A stretch of 64,000 nucleotides of DNA from Hirschia sp964342355 (lineage in GTDB: Bacteria; Pseudomonadota; Alphaproteobacteria; Caulobacterales; Hyphomonadaceae): the NCBI GenBank assembly GCA_964342355.1, contig CAYFFG010000007.1, forward strand, positions 77,811-141,810. The letters are read 5' to 3'. Each line of letters begins with the position of its first letter. The stretch's first letter is position 1. A model generated the notes under the pieces. That model made no database searches. It was not told the DNA's origin and saw nothing but the letters and a program-made list of their open reading frames with translations. Positions 1 to 8,388 of this stretch are shown here, one piece after another. Made by a program: the position numbers and the translations under genes.

Positions 1-1120
1 GATCGGCAAGGCGAAAGCGTCTGGTGATGAGGCCGAAGCCCAGCGCCTGATGGCGGCTGTGGCGGCAGCCAAAGACGTGATGGAAAAGATTGGCGAGGAA
101 GAAGCCGCCATTCGTGGCGAACTGGATGGTATTCTTGCTGGCCTGCCGAATATTCCGCGTGACGACATCCCTGACGGGGAAGACGAAGAAGCCAATGCTG
201 AAGTTCGCAAATGGGGTGAGCCAACGGTCCTGGGTTTTGAAGCTAAAGATCATGCTGATCTTGGTGAAGCGCTCGGCATGATGGATTTTGAAACGGCCGT
301 AAAAATGTCTGGCGCTCGGTTTGTATTGTTGAGCGGTAAGCTGGCGAAACTTGAGCGCGCGCTGACGCAGTTCATGTTGGACGTGCAGACCGAAGAGAAT
401 GGCTATGTTGAGTGTTCGCCGCCTGTCCTTGTGAAGGAAAACGCGCTTTATGGCACAGGGCAATTGCCGAAATTTGAAGAGGATCTCTTCAAGACGACTG
501 CAGATCATTACTTGATACCAACAGCCGAGGTGTCTCTGACCAACATCGTTGCGGACGCCATGATTGAGGAAAGCTATCTGCCACGCCGCTATACCGCCGC
601 GACGCCGTGTTTCCGGTCGGAAGCGGGCAGCGCAGGGCGCGACACCAAGGGGATGATCCGTCTGCACCAGTTTACAAAAGTGGAAATGGTGTCTGTCACC
701 AAACCTGAAGACTCAGACGCCGAACTGGAGCGTATGACCGGGTGCGCGGAAGGGATTCTGCAGAAACTGGAACTGCCTTATCGCGTCATGGAGCTTTGTA
801 CAGGCGACATGGGATTTGGCGCACAACGCACCTATGACCTTGAGGTCTGGTTGCCGAGCCAGGACACATACCGTGAGATATCATCGTGTTCGACCTGCGG
901 TGACTTTCAGGCGCGCCGCATGAATGCGCGCTTTAAACGCACGCCAACCGAAGAAAATAAAAAGCCAAAGCCAGAGTTTGTTCACACGCTCAACGGATCC
1001 GGACTGGCTGTTGGTCGCACGCTGGTGGCTGTCTTGGAGAATTATCAGCGCGAAGACGGATCGATCGCAGTTCCTAAAGTGCTGCAATCCTATATGGGCG
1101 GACTTGAGGTGATTTCATAA
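1..1120 (+). CDS. serS: Seryl-tRNA synthetase, 5' end cut off by the window
   Basis: This is the C-terminal part of seryl-tRNA synthetase, which charges tRNA-Ser in the cytoplasm. The reading frame is open to the left edge (codons from base 2), so the true start lies outside the window. The visible protein begins in the N-terminal coiled-coil arm (Ala/Glu/Lys-rich, ending near LPNIPRDDIPDGEDE) and continues into the class II catalytic core. Motif 2 is seen as FRSEAGSAGRDTKGMIRLHQ. Motif 3 lies around HTLNGSGLAVGRTL, and the serine pocket segment around EISSCSTCGDFQARRM. Roughly the first 60-70 residues are missing compared with the usual 420-430. The stop codon shares one base with the start of surE (TAATG), so the two genes are translationally coupled. 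The call is secure. Confidence 0.97.
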   Translation, partial: IGKAKASGDEAEAQRLMAAVAAAKDVMEKIGEEEAAIRGELDGILAGLPNIPRDDIPDGEDEEANAEVRKWGEPTVLGFEAKDHADLGEALGMMDFETAVKMSGARFVLLSGKLAKLERALTQFMLDVQTEENGYVECSPPVLVKENALYGTGQLPKFEEDLFKTTADHYLIPTAEVSLTNIVADAMIEESYLPRRYTAATPCFRSEAGSAGRDTKGMIRLHQFTKVEMVSVTKPEDSDAELERMTGCAEGILQKLELPYRVMELCTGDMGFGAQRTYDLEVWLPSQDTYREISSCSTCGDFQARRMNARFKRTPTEENKKPKPEFVHTLNGSGLAVGRTLVAVLENYQREDGSIAVPKVLQSYMGGLEVIS

Positions 1121-1887
1121 TGCGTATTCTGGTCACAAATGACGATGGCATGGACGCGCCAGGCCTTGTTGTCATGGAAGAGATTGCGCGGACATTATCT
1201 GATGATGTCTGGATGATTGCGCCATTGATGGAGCAATCCGGGCAAGGGCGGTCGATCACCGTGTCTCAGGCTGTGCGTGTGGATCAGCGCGCTGAGAAGC
1301 GCTTTCGCATAGAAGGCACGCCGACCGATTGTGTGGTGATCGGTTTGCATCACATTATGGCGGACAATCCGCCGGACCTGATCCTTTCTGGGGTCAATGC
1401 GGGGCAAAATATCGGCGAGGACACATCTCAGTCCGGTACGATCGGCGCGGTCATGCAGGGCATGAATATTGGCGTGCCGGGGATTGCGTTTTCCCAGACT
1501 AAAGGCATGCGAAAAGGTGAGCCTATCCCATGGGAGACGGCAAAAGCATGGGGGCCGCGTGTGTTGAAACGCCTGATAGACCATGGCTGGCCAAAAGACG
1601 TTGTGATGAATGTGAACTTTCCCGATTGTCTGCCTGACGAAGTAGCCGGTACGGAAGTCACATTCCAAGGGGTACGCGATTTCCCGATTATCAAATCTGA
1701 AAAACGCACAGACCTGCGTGGACGTGAATATTACTGGATGGCGCATTCAGGACCTAAGTCCGATCCGCCAGAGGGCTCAGACCTCTTAGCGATATATAAC
1801 CGCAAGATCAGTATCTCTCCTTTAGGGTTGGATTTGACCAATTATGCATTTCGTGATGCTCTGAAAGACACATTGGGTGACGTATAG
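1120..1887 (+). CDS. surE: 5'/3'-nucleotidase SurE
   Basis: SurE is a metal-dependent nucleoside monophosphate phosphatase of the stationary-phase/stress response. The protein is 255 residues, the normal length. It starts with MRILVTNDDGMDAPG, where NDDG (residues 7-10) supplies the metal-binding aspartates. The family segments SGQGRSIT (around residue 41) and SGVNAGQNIGED (around residue 90), which hold further metal and phosphate ligands, are intact. It overlaps serS by one base and is followed by pcm after 20 bases. Together with the LysM/M23 gene after that, this is the conserved surE-pcm-nlpD order of proteobacteria. Cotranscription is inferred from spacing. Confidence 0.97.
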   Translation: MRILVTNDDGMDAPGLVVMEEIARTLSDDVWMIAPLMEQSGQGRSITVSQAVRVDQRAEKRFRIEGTPTDCVVIGLHHIMADNPPDLILSGVNAGQNIGEDTSQSGTIGAVMQGMNIGVPGIAFSQTKGMRKGEPIPWETAKAWGPRVLKRLIDHGWPKDVVMNVNFPDCLPDEVAGTEVTFQGVRDFPIIKSEKRTDLRGREYYWMAHSGPKSDPPEGSDLLAIYNRKISISPLGLDLTNYAFRDALKDTLGDV

Positions 1888-1907
1888 TCTAACAAAAGAG
1901 ACGCGAC

Positions 1908-2555
1908 GTGAGCGCGCTTGATCCATTCCGATCCGCCCGGTTGGTGCTGGAATTGCGCCAATCAGGCGTGACAGACGCAGCGGTTTTGACGGCGGTTGAA
2001 AAAACGCCGCGGGAATTGTTCGTCCCATATGAATATCGTGAGCTTGCATATGATAATGTCGAAGTTCCCATAGACTGTGGGCAGGAGTTAACACGTCCTG
2101 TCATGGTCGGCATGATGGTTCAGGCGCTTAAGCTAAAGCCATCTCATCGGGTTTTAGAAGTTGGCGCAGGCGTAGGGTACCAAGCGACCATTCTCTCAAA
2201 GCTTTCTGGAATGGTTTATTCAATTGATCGATTTAAAACATTAGTTGAAACGGCTCGTACCACTATTCGCGCACTTGAAATCAGCAATATTGACATTCGT
2301 CAGGGGGATGGTTTGCACGGGCTGAAGTCTGAAAGTCCGTTTGATCGCATAATCTTAGCTGGGGCTATATCTGCGGTGCCTGACGCGCTTTTAGGGCAGT
2401 TGGCTCCGATGGGAATACTCGTTGCGCCTGTTGAGGTGGGAGAAACCCAGCAAGTGCGCGTTTACACACGCGACGAAAATAATGTCATCATTCATCGCGT
2501 GTTAGCGCCTTCTAAGTTTTTACCGTTGATAAGTGGAGAGGCACGGGAGCTTTAA
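1908..2555 (+). CDS. pcm: Protein-L-isoaspartate O-methyltransferase
   Basis: This enzyme repairs damaged proteins by methylating L-isoaspartyl residues with S-adenosylmethionine. It has 215 residues, typical for the family. The SAM-binding loop is EVGAGVGYQATIL (residues 84-96). The upstream substrate-side segment reads CGQELTRPVMVGMM (57-70), a divergent form of the usual GQTIS-P motif, so substrate preference may differ somewhat. Translation appears to start at GTG (1908), preceded by an AAAAGAG purine stretch. It lies in the serS-surE-pcm-nlpD cluster. A general SAM methyltransferase is the only serious alternative, and the gene order argues against it. Confidence 0.9.
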   Translation: MSALDPFRSARLVLELRQSGVTDAAVLTAVEKTPRELFVPYEYRELAYDNVEVPIDCGQELTRPVMVGMMVQALKLKPSHRVLEVGAGVGYQATILSKLSGMVYSIDRFKTLVETARTTIRALEISNIDIRQGDGLHGLKSESPFDRIILAGAISAVPDALLGQLAPMGILVAPVEVGETQQVRVYTRDENNVIIHRVLAPSKFLPLISGEAREL

Positions 2556-2566
2556 CCAACGGGAGG

Positions 2567-2586
2567 CGTGAAACTAGTCTTTCACG
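2567..2586 (+). promoter_or_regulatory. Hairpin between Shine-Dalgarno and start codon of nlpD
   Basis: CGTGAAA (2567-2573) and TTTCACG (2580-2586) pair perfectly around a 6-base loop. The only strong Shine-Dalgarno-like sequence, GGGAGG (2561-2566), lies directly before the hairpin, and the ATG (2591) is four bases after it. If the hairpin forms in mRNA, it would bring a distant Shine-Dalgarno close to the start codon. The repeat is seen directly. The role is inference. Confidence 0.45.
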
Positions 2587-2590
2587 CAGA

Positions 2591-3841
2591 ATGCGAATGG
2601 CCAAAAACGAGGCTGACACATCCACACGCATTTTAATGCTCACAGCCACCGCGCTGACTGCGACGGGGTGTTCTGCAGGGACGGTTTTGAATAGCGGTAA
2701 TGGGTTGCCAGGACCGGAAAGAGGCGCCGCGCCTGTCGAATATCGGACGGCTTCTGTCTATGACACGAATGAATATGCTGAAGATGGTTCAACTGTTTCG
2801 TATGGAAACACAGCGCGCCGGCGAGAGGATTTCGAGCGTGAATATGCCTCGACTGTGCGGGATTTACCGGGGGCGGGCTCTTCAGAATACCATAGGCAAC
2901 AATATGAGCTGCGCCAGCAAACGCCAGATGTTGACCCATTCTCCGAAGATGCGTTTGAGTTGGCTGGCTCAGCTTATGCGCCAGCGCGGCAGCAATCAGC
3001 TTCAGTTGTCATTGATCCGTCACGCGGAGAGGCTGTTCCAGTATTGCCTGGCGATACGCTTTTCAGGCTGTCAGAACGGCACAGGGTTGCTTTGCGTGCG
3101 TTGATTGATGTCAACAATTTAGAGCCGCCATTTGCAGTCTCCGTTGGAGAGACGCTCTATTTGCCGCCGCCGAATGTCCATGTGGTTGAGCCTGGCGAGA
3201 CTATTTATGCAATCTCCCGACGCTATAATGTGGATACGCGATCTTTGGCTAATATGAACCAATTGCCTAAGCCGTGGACGATATATCCAGGAGACAAGGT
3301 TGTTCTGCCGGCGTTGGCGCGCGATACACTTGGTGGTGTTGAGGTGGTGCAAACGAAAGGTCATGTCGAGACAGCAGGTTCTGGCCGATTTGATCACACA
3401 AGCGCATCAGCAGCCAAACCTAATTTGAGACCTATCGAATATGCTCAGGAATTAGATGGGTTCATTTGGCCGTTGCAAGGCCATGTTCTGGCCTCATATG
3501 GACCACTGGCGTCTGGGCGGCGCAATGACGGGCTCAATATTTCCGCAACGCATGGCGCACCTTTTGTAGCGGTTGCCGGCGGTCAAGTCGTCTATGCCAG
3601 TGACGAATTGCCGGGTTTTGGCAATATGGTTCTTGTTAGCCACAATGAGGGCTGGGTGAGCGCCTACGCACACGCCGACAGTCTGGATGTGAAAGAAGGT
3701 GATATCGTCCGGCAAGGGCAAACATTGGGTCGTGTCGGCGAAACCGGATCAGTTGGAACGCCTCAACTTCATTTTCAGTTGCGCCAGGGAAAATCCCCCG
3801 TTGATCCCAATCTTCACCTTAAAGATGTGCGCGGCGCGTAA
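2591..3841 (+). CDS. nlpD: NlpD-like LysM/degenerate M23 lipoprotein (amidase activator)
   Basis: This is a predicted lipoprotein of 416 residues with a signal segment (about 12-26) and lipobox Cys27 (ATGC). A Gln/Glu-rich linker is followed by two LysM domains (about 150-195 and 197-241), which bind peptidoglycan. A LytM/M23 domain sits at about 308-405. The zinc site of active M23 endopeptidases is broken: the H-x3-D pair is Asn312/Asn316 and the first His of the HLH motif is Gln392. His361 and His394 remain. E. coli NlpD has similar losses and works by switching on the septal amidase AmiC rather than cutting cell wall itself. Position right after surE-pcm matches E. coli synteny. A role in daughter-cell separation is inferred from these facts. 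Confidence 0.85.
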   Translation: MRMAKNEADTSTRILMLTATALTATGCSAGTVLNSGNGLPGPERGAAPVEYRTASVYDTNEYAEDGSTVSYGNTARRREDFEREYASTVRDLPGAGSSEYHRQQYELRQQTPDVDPFSEDAFELAGSAYAPARQQSASVVIDPSRGEAVPVLPGDTLFRLSERHRVALRALIDVNNLEPPFAVSVGETLYLPPPNVHVVEPGETIYAISRRYNVDTRSLANMNQLPKPWTIYPGDKVVLPALARDTLGGVEVVQTKGHVETAGSGRFDHTSASAAKPNLRPIEYAQELDGFIWPLQGHVLASYGPLASGRRNDGLNISATHGAPFVAVAGGQVVYASDELPGFGNMVLVSHNEGWVSAYAHADSLDVKEGDIVRQGQTLGRVGETGSVGTPQLHFQLRQGKSPVDPNLHLKDVRGA

Positions 3842-3869
3842 AAAAGCTGATTACAGTGGTGAAATTGAA

Positions 3870-3902
3870 TATCCTTTCGCAACACATACGTTGCAAAGGA
3901 TA
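3870..3902 (+). repeat. Imperfect inverted repeat between nlpD and yajC
   Basis: TATCCTTTCGCAAC (3870-3883) pairs with GTTGCAAAGGATA (3890-3902): 13 base pairs, one bulged C and a 6-base loop. No T-run follows on either strand, so it is not a textbook intrinsic terminator. It may end or process the nlpD transcript or be an operator. It is the only structure seen in the 152-base gap before yajC. Confidence 0.45.
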
Positions 3903-3993
3903 GGTCGCTGGTTATAGTCCGCGCCTTCGGTGCTTCATTTCACGGATTCTGTGATAGTGGAGCGCGCAAGGAATTCTTTGTACGAGGCGCTTT

Positions 3994-4344
3994 ATGCTTT
4001 TATCGCTCATCTATCAGGCCAACACAGGCGCAGGCGCGACTGGCGGCGGTTTTAACCCGATCGAGTTTTTGCCGTTTGTCGCAATTCTTGTGATCTTCTA
4101 CTTTTTGCTGATCCGCCCACAACAAAAGCGTCAGAAAGAACACCAGGAAATGCTGGCCGCTTTGAAAAAAGGCGACTCTGTCGTCACGTCTGGCGGTATC
4201 ATTGGAAAAATCAGCCGTATTGATGACGGTGAGATTACACTGGATGCCGGTGAGGGCGTTAAGCTGCGTCTGCTACGCTCCATGATCGTTGATGTTCGTG
4301 GCAAAGGCGCTCCGGTTGCCGCCAACGACACAAAATCCAGCTAG
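3994..4344 (+). CDS. yajC: Sec translocase accessory subunit YajC
   Basis: YajC is a small inner-membrane partner of SecD-SecF in the holotranslocon. The protein has 116 residues with one membrane helix (about 24-43, ending FYFLLIRPQQKRQKEH). A cytoplasmic domain follows with the family signature GDSVVTSGGIIGKI. The Gly/Ala-rich N-terminus before the helix is usual in alphaproteobacteria. It is 22 bases upstream of secD and 15 bases separate secD from secF, so yajC-secD-secF forms an operon. Confidence 0.96.
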   Translation: MLLSLIYQANTGAGATGGGFNPIEFLPFVAILVIFYFLLIRPQQKRQKEHQEMLAALKKGDSVVTSGGIIGKISRIDDGEITLDAGEGVKLRLLRSMIVDVRGKGAPVAANDTKSS

Positions 4345-4366
4345 ATAACACAAAGACGGTTTCGTC

Positions 4367-5944
4367 ATGTTGCAATTTCCAATCTGGAAGCGCGTTTTGG
4401 TGTTGGGCACAGTGTTGCTCGGACTATGGCTTTGTCTTCCAAATATTGTGGGGACGAGTATTCCCGGTCTTCCATCGGGAACAGTCAAACTCGGCCTTGA
4501 CCTGAAGGGCGGCTCTTATCTCCTTTTGGAAGTCGATCCTGAAGAATTGCAGCAGAATCGGTTACGTGAACTTTCCCGTGACGTGCAACGCGAACTGATT
4601 AAACGCCCCAACAATGTTCAGTTCCGCAATCGTGAGGTTGCAAATAACTCTGTACGCTTTCGGGTTGTGAACGATGACCAGTTAGATGAGGCCTTAAAGC
4701 GGGTCAGGGCCTTATCTACGCCAGTTGGCGGCTTTGGCGGACCACAAAGCCTCAACGTTTCGGTCAACAACAACGTCGTGACTGTTGCGTTTTCCAGCGC
4801 CAAGTTAGAAGACTTGGAAAAAGAAGCGCTGCTAGATTCAATTGAAGTCGTCCGCCGCCGTGTGGACAGCTCAGGTACGACAGACCCAAGTATTCAGCAG
4901 CAGGGATCAAACCGCATTGTTCTGGAAGTTCCAGGTTTGGACGATCCGACGGAATTGATCGACATCATTCAGCGTGCTGGTGTGATGACGATTAATCTGG
5001 TGGATGAGACAGCAGAAGCGTCGCAATACCAGCTCGATGTGCCGCGTTTGGGCAAGATCAAGCGCGGGGACGCGTTTACGCCTGAAGAGTATGTGCTTTT
5101 TGAAGACCCTATTCTGACCGGATCAGATTTTGCGACAGCCAGCCAGGGGTTTGACGAGAGTAACAGGCCACAAATTAACTTCACCCTGAATACGCGCGGC
5201 GCAAGGGTGTTTGGTGATTTCACTGCCAATAATGTTGGGCGCACATTCGCTATCGTTTTGGATGGACAAGTCGTCTCTGCGGCTTCAGTTCGAACACCCA
5301 TTTTGAACGGTTCAGGCCGTATCACAGGTAGCTTTACTGTTCAGGAAGCCAACGCGATTGCTGTTGTGTTAAGAGCGGGCGAGCTTCCTGCAAAGCTACA
5401 AGTCGTTGAACAGCGTGTTGTTGGCGCTGGATTGGGGGAAGATTCGATTCAAGCGGGCACACGGGCTTCGATCATCGGTCTTGTATTGGTCGCTGTGTTT
5501 ATGATCCTTGCATACGGTTTATGGGGCGGATTTGCTGTTGTATCGCTTGGCGCCAACATCATGTTGATTATGGGTGCATTATCCGGATTGGGCGCAACGC
5601 TGACTTTGCCAGGTATTGCGGGGATCATCCTTACCATCGGTATGGCAGTGGACGCGAACGTTCTAGTGTTCGAGCGGATACGTGAAGAGCATCGCAATGG
5701 GCGATCGACGGTGACATCGATTGATATCGGCTACAAACAGGCGACATCGACTATTTTTGACGCCAACATTACGACATTGCTCGCAGCCGCGATGTTGTAT
5801 TTGCTAGGGTCAGGGCCTGTTAAAGGCTTCGCGGTCACCCTTGCAATTGGTGTGTTTACATCGGTGTTCACCGCCTTCGTACTCACACGCATGTTCATGG
5901 CAGATTGGTTGCGTCTTGCACGCCCCAAAAAGCTGCCGGTTTAG
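4367..5944 (+). CDS. secD: Protein translocase subunit SecD
   Basis: SecD works with SecF to pull secreted proteins across the inner membrane using the proton gradient. The protein has 525 residues: a first membrane helix (about 10-28), a large periplasmic domain, then five C-terminal membrane helices. Family features are LGLDLKGGSYLLLEVD near residue 40, VPGLDDP near 190, and the helix-4 motif AVDANVLVFERIREE near residue 428, which carries residues of the proton path. Length and domain order are normal. It lies in the yajC-secD-secF operon. Confidence 0.97.
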   Translation: MLQFPIWKRVLVLGTVLLGLWLCLPNIVGTSIPGLPSGTVKLGLDLKGGSYLLLEVDPEELQQNRLRELSRDVQRELIKRPNNVQFRNREVANNSVRFRVVNDDQLDEALKRVRALSTPVGGFGGPQSLNVSVNNNVVTVAFSSAKLEDLEKEALLDSIEVVRRRVDSSGTTDPSIQQQGSNRIVLEVPGLDDPTELIDIIQRAGVMTINLVDETAEASQYQLDVPRLGKIKRGDAFTPEEYVLFEDPILTGSDFATASQGFDESNRPQINFTLNTRGARVFGDFTANNVGRTFAIVLDGQVVSAASVRTPILNGSGRITGSFTVQEANAIAVVLRAGELPAKLQVVEQRVVGAGLGEDSIQAGTRASIIGLVLVAVFMILAYGLWGGFAVVSLGANIMLIMGALSGLGATLTLPGIAGIILTIGMAVDANVLVFERIREEHRNGRSTVTSIDIGYKQATSTIFDANITTLLAAAMLYLLGSGPVKGFAVTLAIGVFTSVFTAFVLTRMFMADWLRLARPKKLPV

Positions 5945-5959
5945 GAAGGAGTTGCGATT

Positions 5960-6958
5960 ATGCTTTTGAAATACCTTCCAGACGAACCAACATTAAAATT
6001 CATGAAACTGCGTATGGGAGCGTTTGCTCTTTCGGCTGTCATGTTGTTGGCGTCAATCGCTTTAGTGGCTGTCCGCGGACTGAATTTCGGTATCGATTTT
6101 CAGGGCGGAGTGGTTGTCGAGATTGAAACAGCTGCGCCAACGGACGTTGCAACGGTTCGTAATTCTCTTGGAGATCTGAACTTAGGTGGCGTGCAGGTTG
6201 TTGAAATCAATGACGCTGTCCTTGACGCTACAAGCGCAGGTCGAACCTACATGATCCGCACAGAGGGTGCGCAAGAGGAAGGTGATGAAGCTGAAGCTGC
6301 CGTTCAGGAAACGACCAATCAGATACTGAACTCGCTTAAAGCCGAGTTTGGGGAGATTGAAGTCCGCCGGAATGAGGCAGTGGGTCCAAAGGTATCCGGA
6401 GAACTCTTGCAAGCGGGACTTCTGGCGCTCGCAATCGCTTTAGCATTGATGCTTGCTTATATCGCATTCCGATTCCAGTGGCAGTTTGCCATCGGCGCGG
6501 TTTTGGCACTGGTGCACGACGTGGCGCTGACGTTTGGCATGTTTGCGTTGACGCAATTTGAGTTCAACTTAACGACCATTGCGGCGCTTTTGACGATCGT
6601 TGGTTACTCAATGAACGACACGGTGGTGGTTTATGACCGCGTTCGGGAAGAGCTGCGTCGTTACAAGAAACTGTCGATCAGTGATGTGATTGATCTTGCG
6701 ATCAACAGAACGCTCTCTCGTACTTTGCTAACGTCTGGAACAACGCTTTTGGCGCTAATATCTATTTTCGTCCTTGGTGGAGAAGTGCTCAGAGGTTTCT
6801 CTTTCGCGATGATCTGGGGTGTTGTGATCGGGACGTACTCGTCTGTGTTTATTGCATCCGCTCTACTCCTACACACAGGCGTGCGCCGTGGCATGAGCAT
6901 GGGGGGGGACGAGGGCGAAAAGAAAGCGTCAAACCACCCACATGGTGCGCAGGTCTAA
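5960..6958 (+). CDS. secF: Protein translocase subunit SecF
   Basis: SecF is the membrane partner of SecD, 332 residues here. The first membrane helix is at about 20-38, followed by NFGIDFQGGVVVEIE, a periplasmic domain and five further helices. The conserved helix segment IVGYSMNDTVVVYDRVREEL (near residue 215) is intact. The tail is Lys/Glu-rich. A Shine-Dalgarno AGGAG lies 9 bases before the ATG. A bidirectional terminator follows the stop. Confidence 0.97.
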   Translation: MLLKYLPDEPTLKFMKLRMGAFALSAVMLLASIALVAVRGLNFGIDFQGGVVVEIETAAPTDVATVRNSLGDLNLGGVQVVEINDAVLDATSAGRTYMIRTEGAQEEGDEAEAAVQETTNQILNSLKAEFGEIEVRRNEAVGPKVSGELLQAGLLALAIALALMLAYIAFRFQWQFAIGAVLALVHDVALTFGMFALTQFEFNLTTIAALLTIVGYSMNDTVVVYDRVREELRRYKKLSISDVIDLAINRTLSRTLLTSGTTLLALISIFVLGGEVLRGFSFAMIWGVVIGTYSSVFIASALLLHTGVRRGMSMGGDEGEKKASNHPHGAQV

Positions 6959-6989
6959 TAGCGATCAACCACGCTTTAGTTGGAATAAA

Positions 6990-7020
6990 AAAAGGCCGCT
7001 TCTGTTGAGGCGGCCTTTTC
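6990..7020 (+). terminator. Bidirectional intrinsic terminator, secF / sodB
   Basis: AAAAGGCCGC (6990-6999) pairs perfectly with GCGGCCTTTT (7010-7019) over a 10-base loop. A-rich and T-rich flanks give a U-tract on both strands. It sits between the convergent genes secF and sodB and probably serves both. Confidence 0.9.
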
Positions 7021-7039
7021 CATTTAATTTGTGGCGCGC

Positions 7040-7630
7040 TTAAGCAACGTCAGCCAGGTTCTGGTTCACAAAGTCCCAGTTCACTAACTCGTTGAGGAAT
7101 GTCTCAATATATTTTGGACGCGCGTTTTGGAAGTCCAGGTAGTATGCGTGTTCCCAAACATCCATGGTAAGAAGCGGTGTGACACCGTCTTCAGTCAGTG
7201 GTGTTTCAGCGTTTGGCGTTTTGCGCACTTCCAGTTTGCCGCCTTTAAGCACAAGCCATGCCCAGCCAGACCCAAACTGAGTTGCGCCAGCAGCTGCAAA
7301 TTCTTCTTTGAATTTGTCGAAAGAGCCGAAGTCTTCGTTGATTTTGTCAGCAATTGCGCCGGTTGGAGCGCCGCCGCCAGCTGGTTTCATTGAATGCCAG
7401 AAGAATGTGTGGTTCCACACCTGCGCAGCGTTGTTAAAAACGCCGCCGTCAGATGATTTGATCACTTCTTCGAGGGATTTGCCAGCAAAGTCAGTGCCGT
7501 CAATCATCTTGTTCAGATTGTCGACATATGCCTTGTGGTGCTTGGCATAGTGGAAGCTGAAAGTCTTGGCCGACATGTGCGGCTCCAGCGCGTCGTCAGC
7601 ATATGGAAGCGGTGGAAGTTCAAAAGCCAT
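7040..7630 (-). CDS. sodB: Superoxide dismutase (Fe type)
   Basis: This enzyme converts superoxide to oxygen and hydrogen peroxide in the cytoplasm. The protein has 196 residues. The four metal ligands are His27 (FSFHYAKHH), His74 (VWNHTFFW), Asp157 and His161 (DVWEHAYYLDF). Gln70, in the position of the active-site Gln69 of E. coli FeSOD, favours iron over manganese. The start ATG has GGGGA upstream. There is no signal peptide. It stands alone, convergent with secF and divergent from the gene at 7699. Confidence 0.96.
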   Translation of the reverse strand: MAFELPPLPYADDALEPHMSAKTFSFHYAKHHKAYVDNLNKMIDGTDFAGKSLEEVIKSSDGGVFNNAAQVWNHTFFWHSMKPAGGGAPTGAIADKINEDFGSFDKFKEEFAAAGATQFGSGWAWLVLKGGKLEVRKTPNAETPLTEDGVTPLLTMDVWEHAYYLDFQNARPKYIETFLNELVNWDFVNQNLADVA

Positions 7631-7698
7631 TTTTCATGGTCCCCTTTTTTTGCGTAGCTGGTTAAAACACCTAATACGTTAGTCACATATATGGTTGC

Positions 7699-8388
7699 AT
7701 GAGCGATATCCCCAACCCTAAAATTAGTGCGGATTTAAAGGAATTATCCGCACGCGTCCGCCGTCAAGACGAAGACCGCTGGCTGGCGAGCCGATATGCC
7801 GCACCTGATGTTATGGATCGCGTGATCATCACGCTCGCATTCATTATCGAAATGGAGCGGACTTTGACAATGTCTGAACCCATGATTGGTCGAATCAGGG
7901 TGCAATGGTGGCGTGAAGCGCTGGATGAAATCTTTGATCAAGAAAAAGATGTGCGCGCACATGAGCTGACGCTAGCGATAGCGGATAGATTGTCTGATCG
8001 GCCCGACCTAAAAGAGCAGTTCGAAAAGACGATGACCGCGTATGAAGATGTGCTGGACGGTGCTGAAAATGCGGAATACCCGCCGCGAATAGAAACGGGC
8101 GCTCAAACAGCGAATCTAGTTGCTAAAGTTATTGATCGCGACAGTCCAGCTGATGAAATAGAAGCAGTTGCACAATGTGGGCGCGCTTATGTGTCGGCTC
8201 GAATGGGATCACCATGCGCTGCGCCACGAATTAAGCTTGCGAAAACAGCATTTCGGACGGTGTCATCAGATTTTATGGCCGCAATCGCCCATGCGGCGCT
8301 GTCCGACACCTACGTCCAATCTCCAACTCCAGGACCACTATTGAAACGTTGGAAAATATTCAAAGCGGTCCTGACAGGAAAAATCTAA
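7699..8388 (+). CDS. Squalene/phytoene synthase-like protein (NDUFAF6-like)
   Basis: The 229-residue protein has the fold segment of the squalene/phytoene synthase family near its N-terminus: a Tyr-Ala-Ala-Pro stretch (33-36) and IGRIRVQWWREALDEIF (63-79), which matches the conserved R-x-x-WW-R-E block. The first Asp-rich diphosphate-binding motif (DxxxD) of real synthases is not seen where expected (AFIIEMERTL instead). This resembles the mitochondrial complex I assembly factor NDUFAF6 and its alphaproteobacterial relatives. A role in respiratory complex assembly is possible but inferred. No carotenoid or hopanoid genes are adjacent. It follows the Sec cluster as I recall from other alphaproteobacteria. 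Its last four bases overlap the end of convergent trmFO. Confidence 0.75.
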   Translation: MSDIPNPKISADLKELSARVRRQDEDRWLASRYAAPDVMDRVIITLAFIIEMERTLTMSEPMIGRIRVQWWREALDEIFDQEKDVRAHELTLAIADRLSDRPDLKEQFEKTMTAYEDVLDGAENAEYPPRIETGAQTANLVAKVIDRDSPADEIEAVAQCGRAYVSARMGSPCAAPRIKLAKTAFRTVSSDFMAAIAHAALSDTYVQSPTPGPLLKRWKIFKAVLTGKI

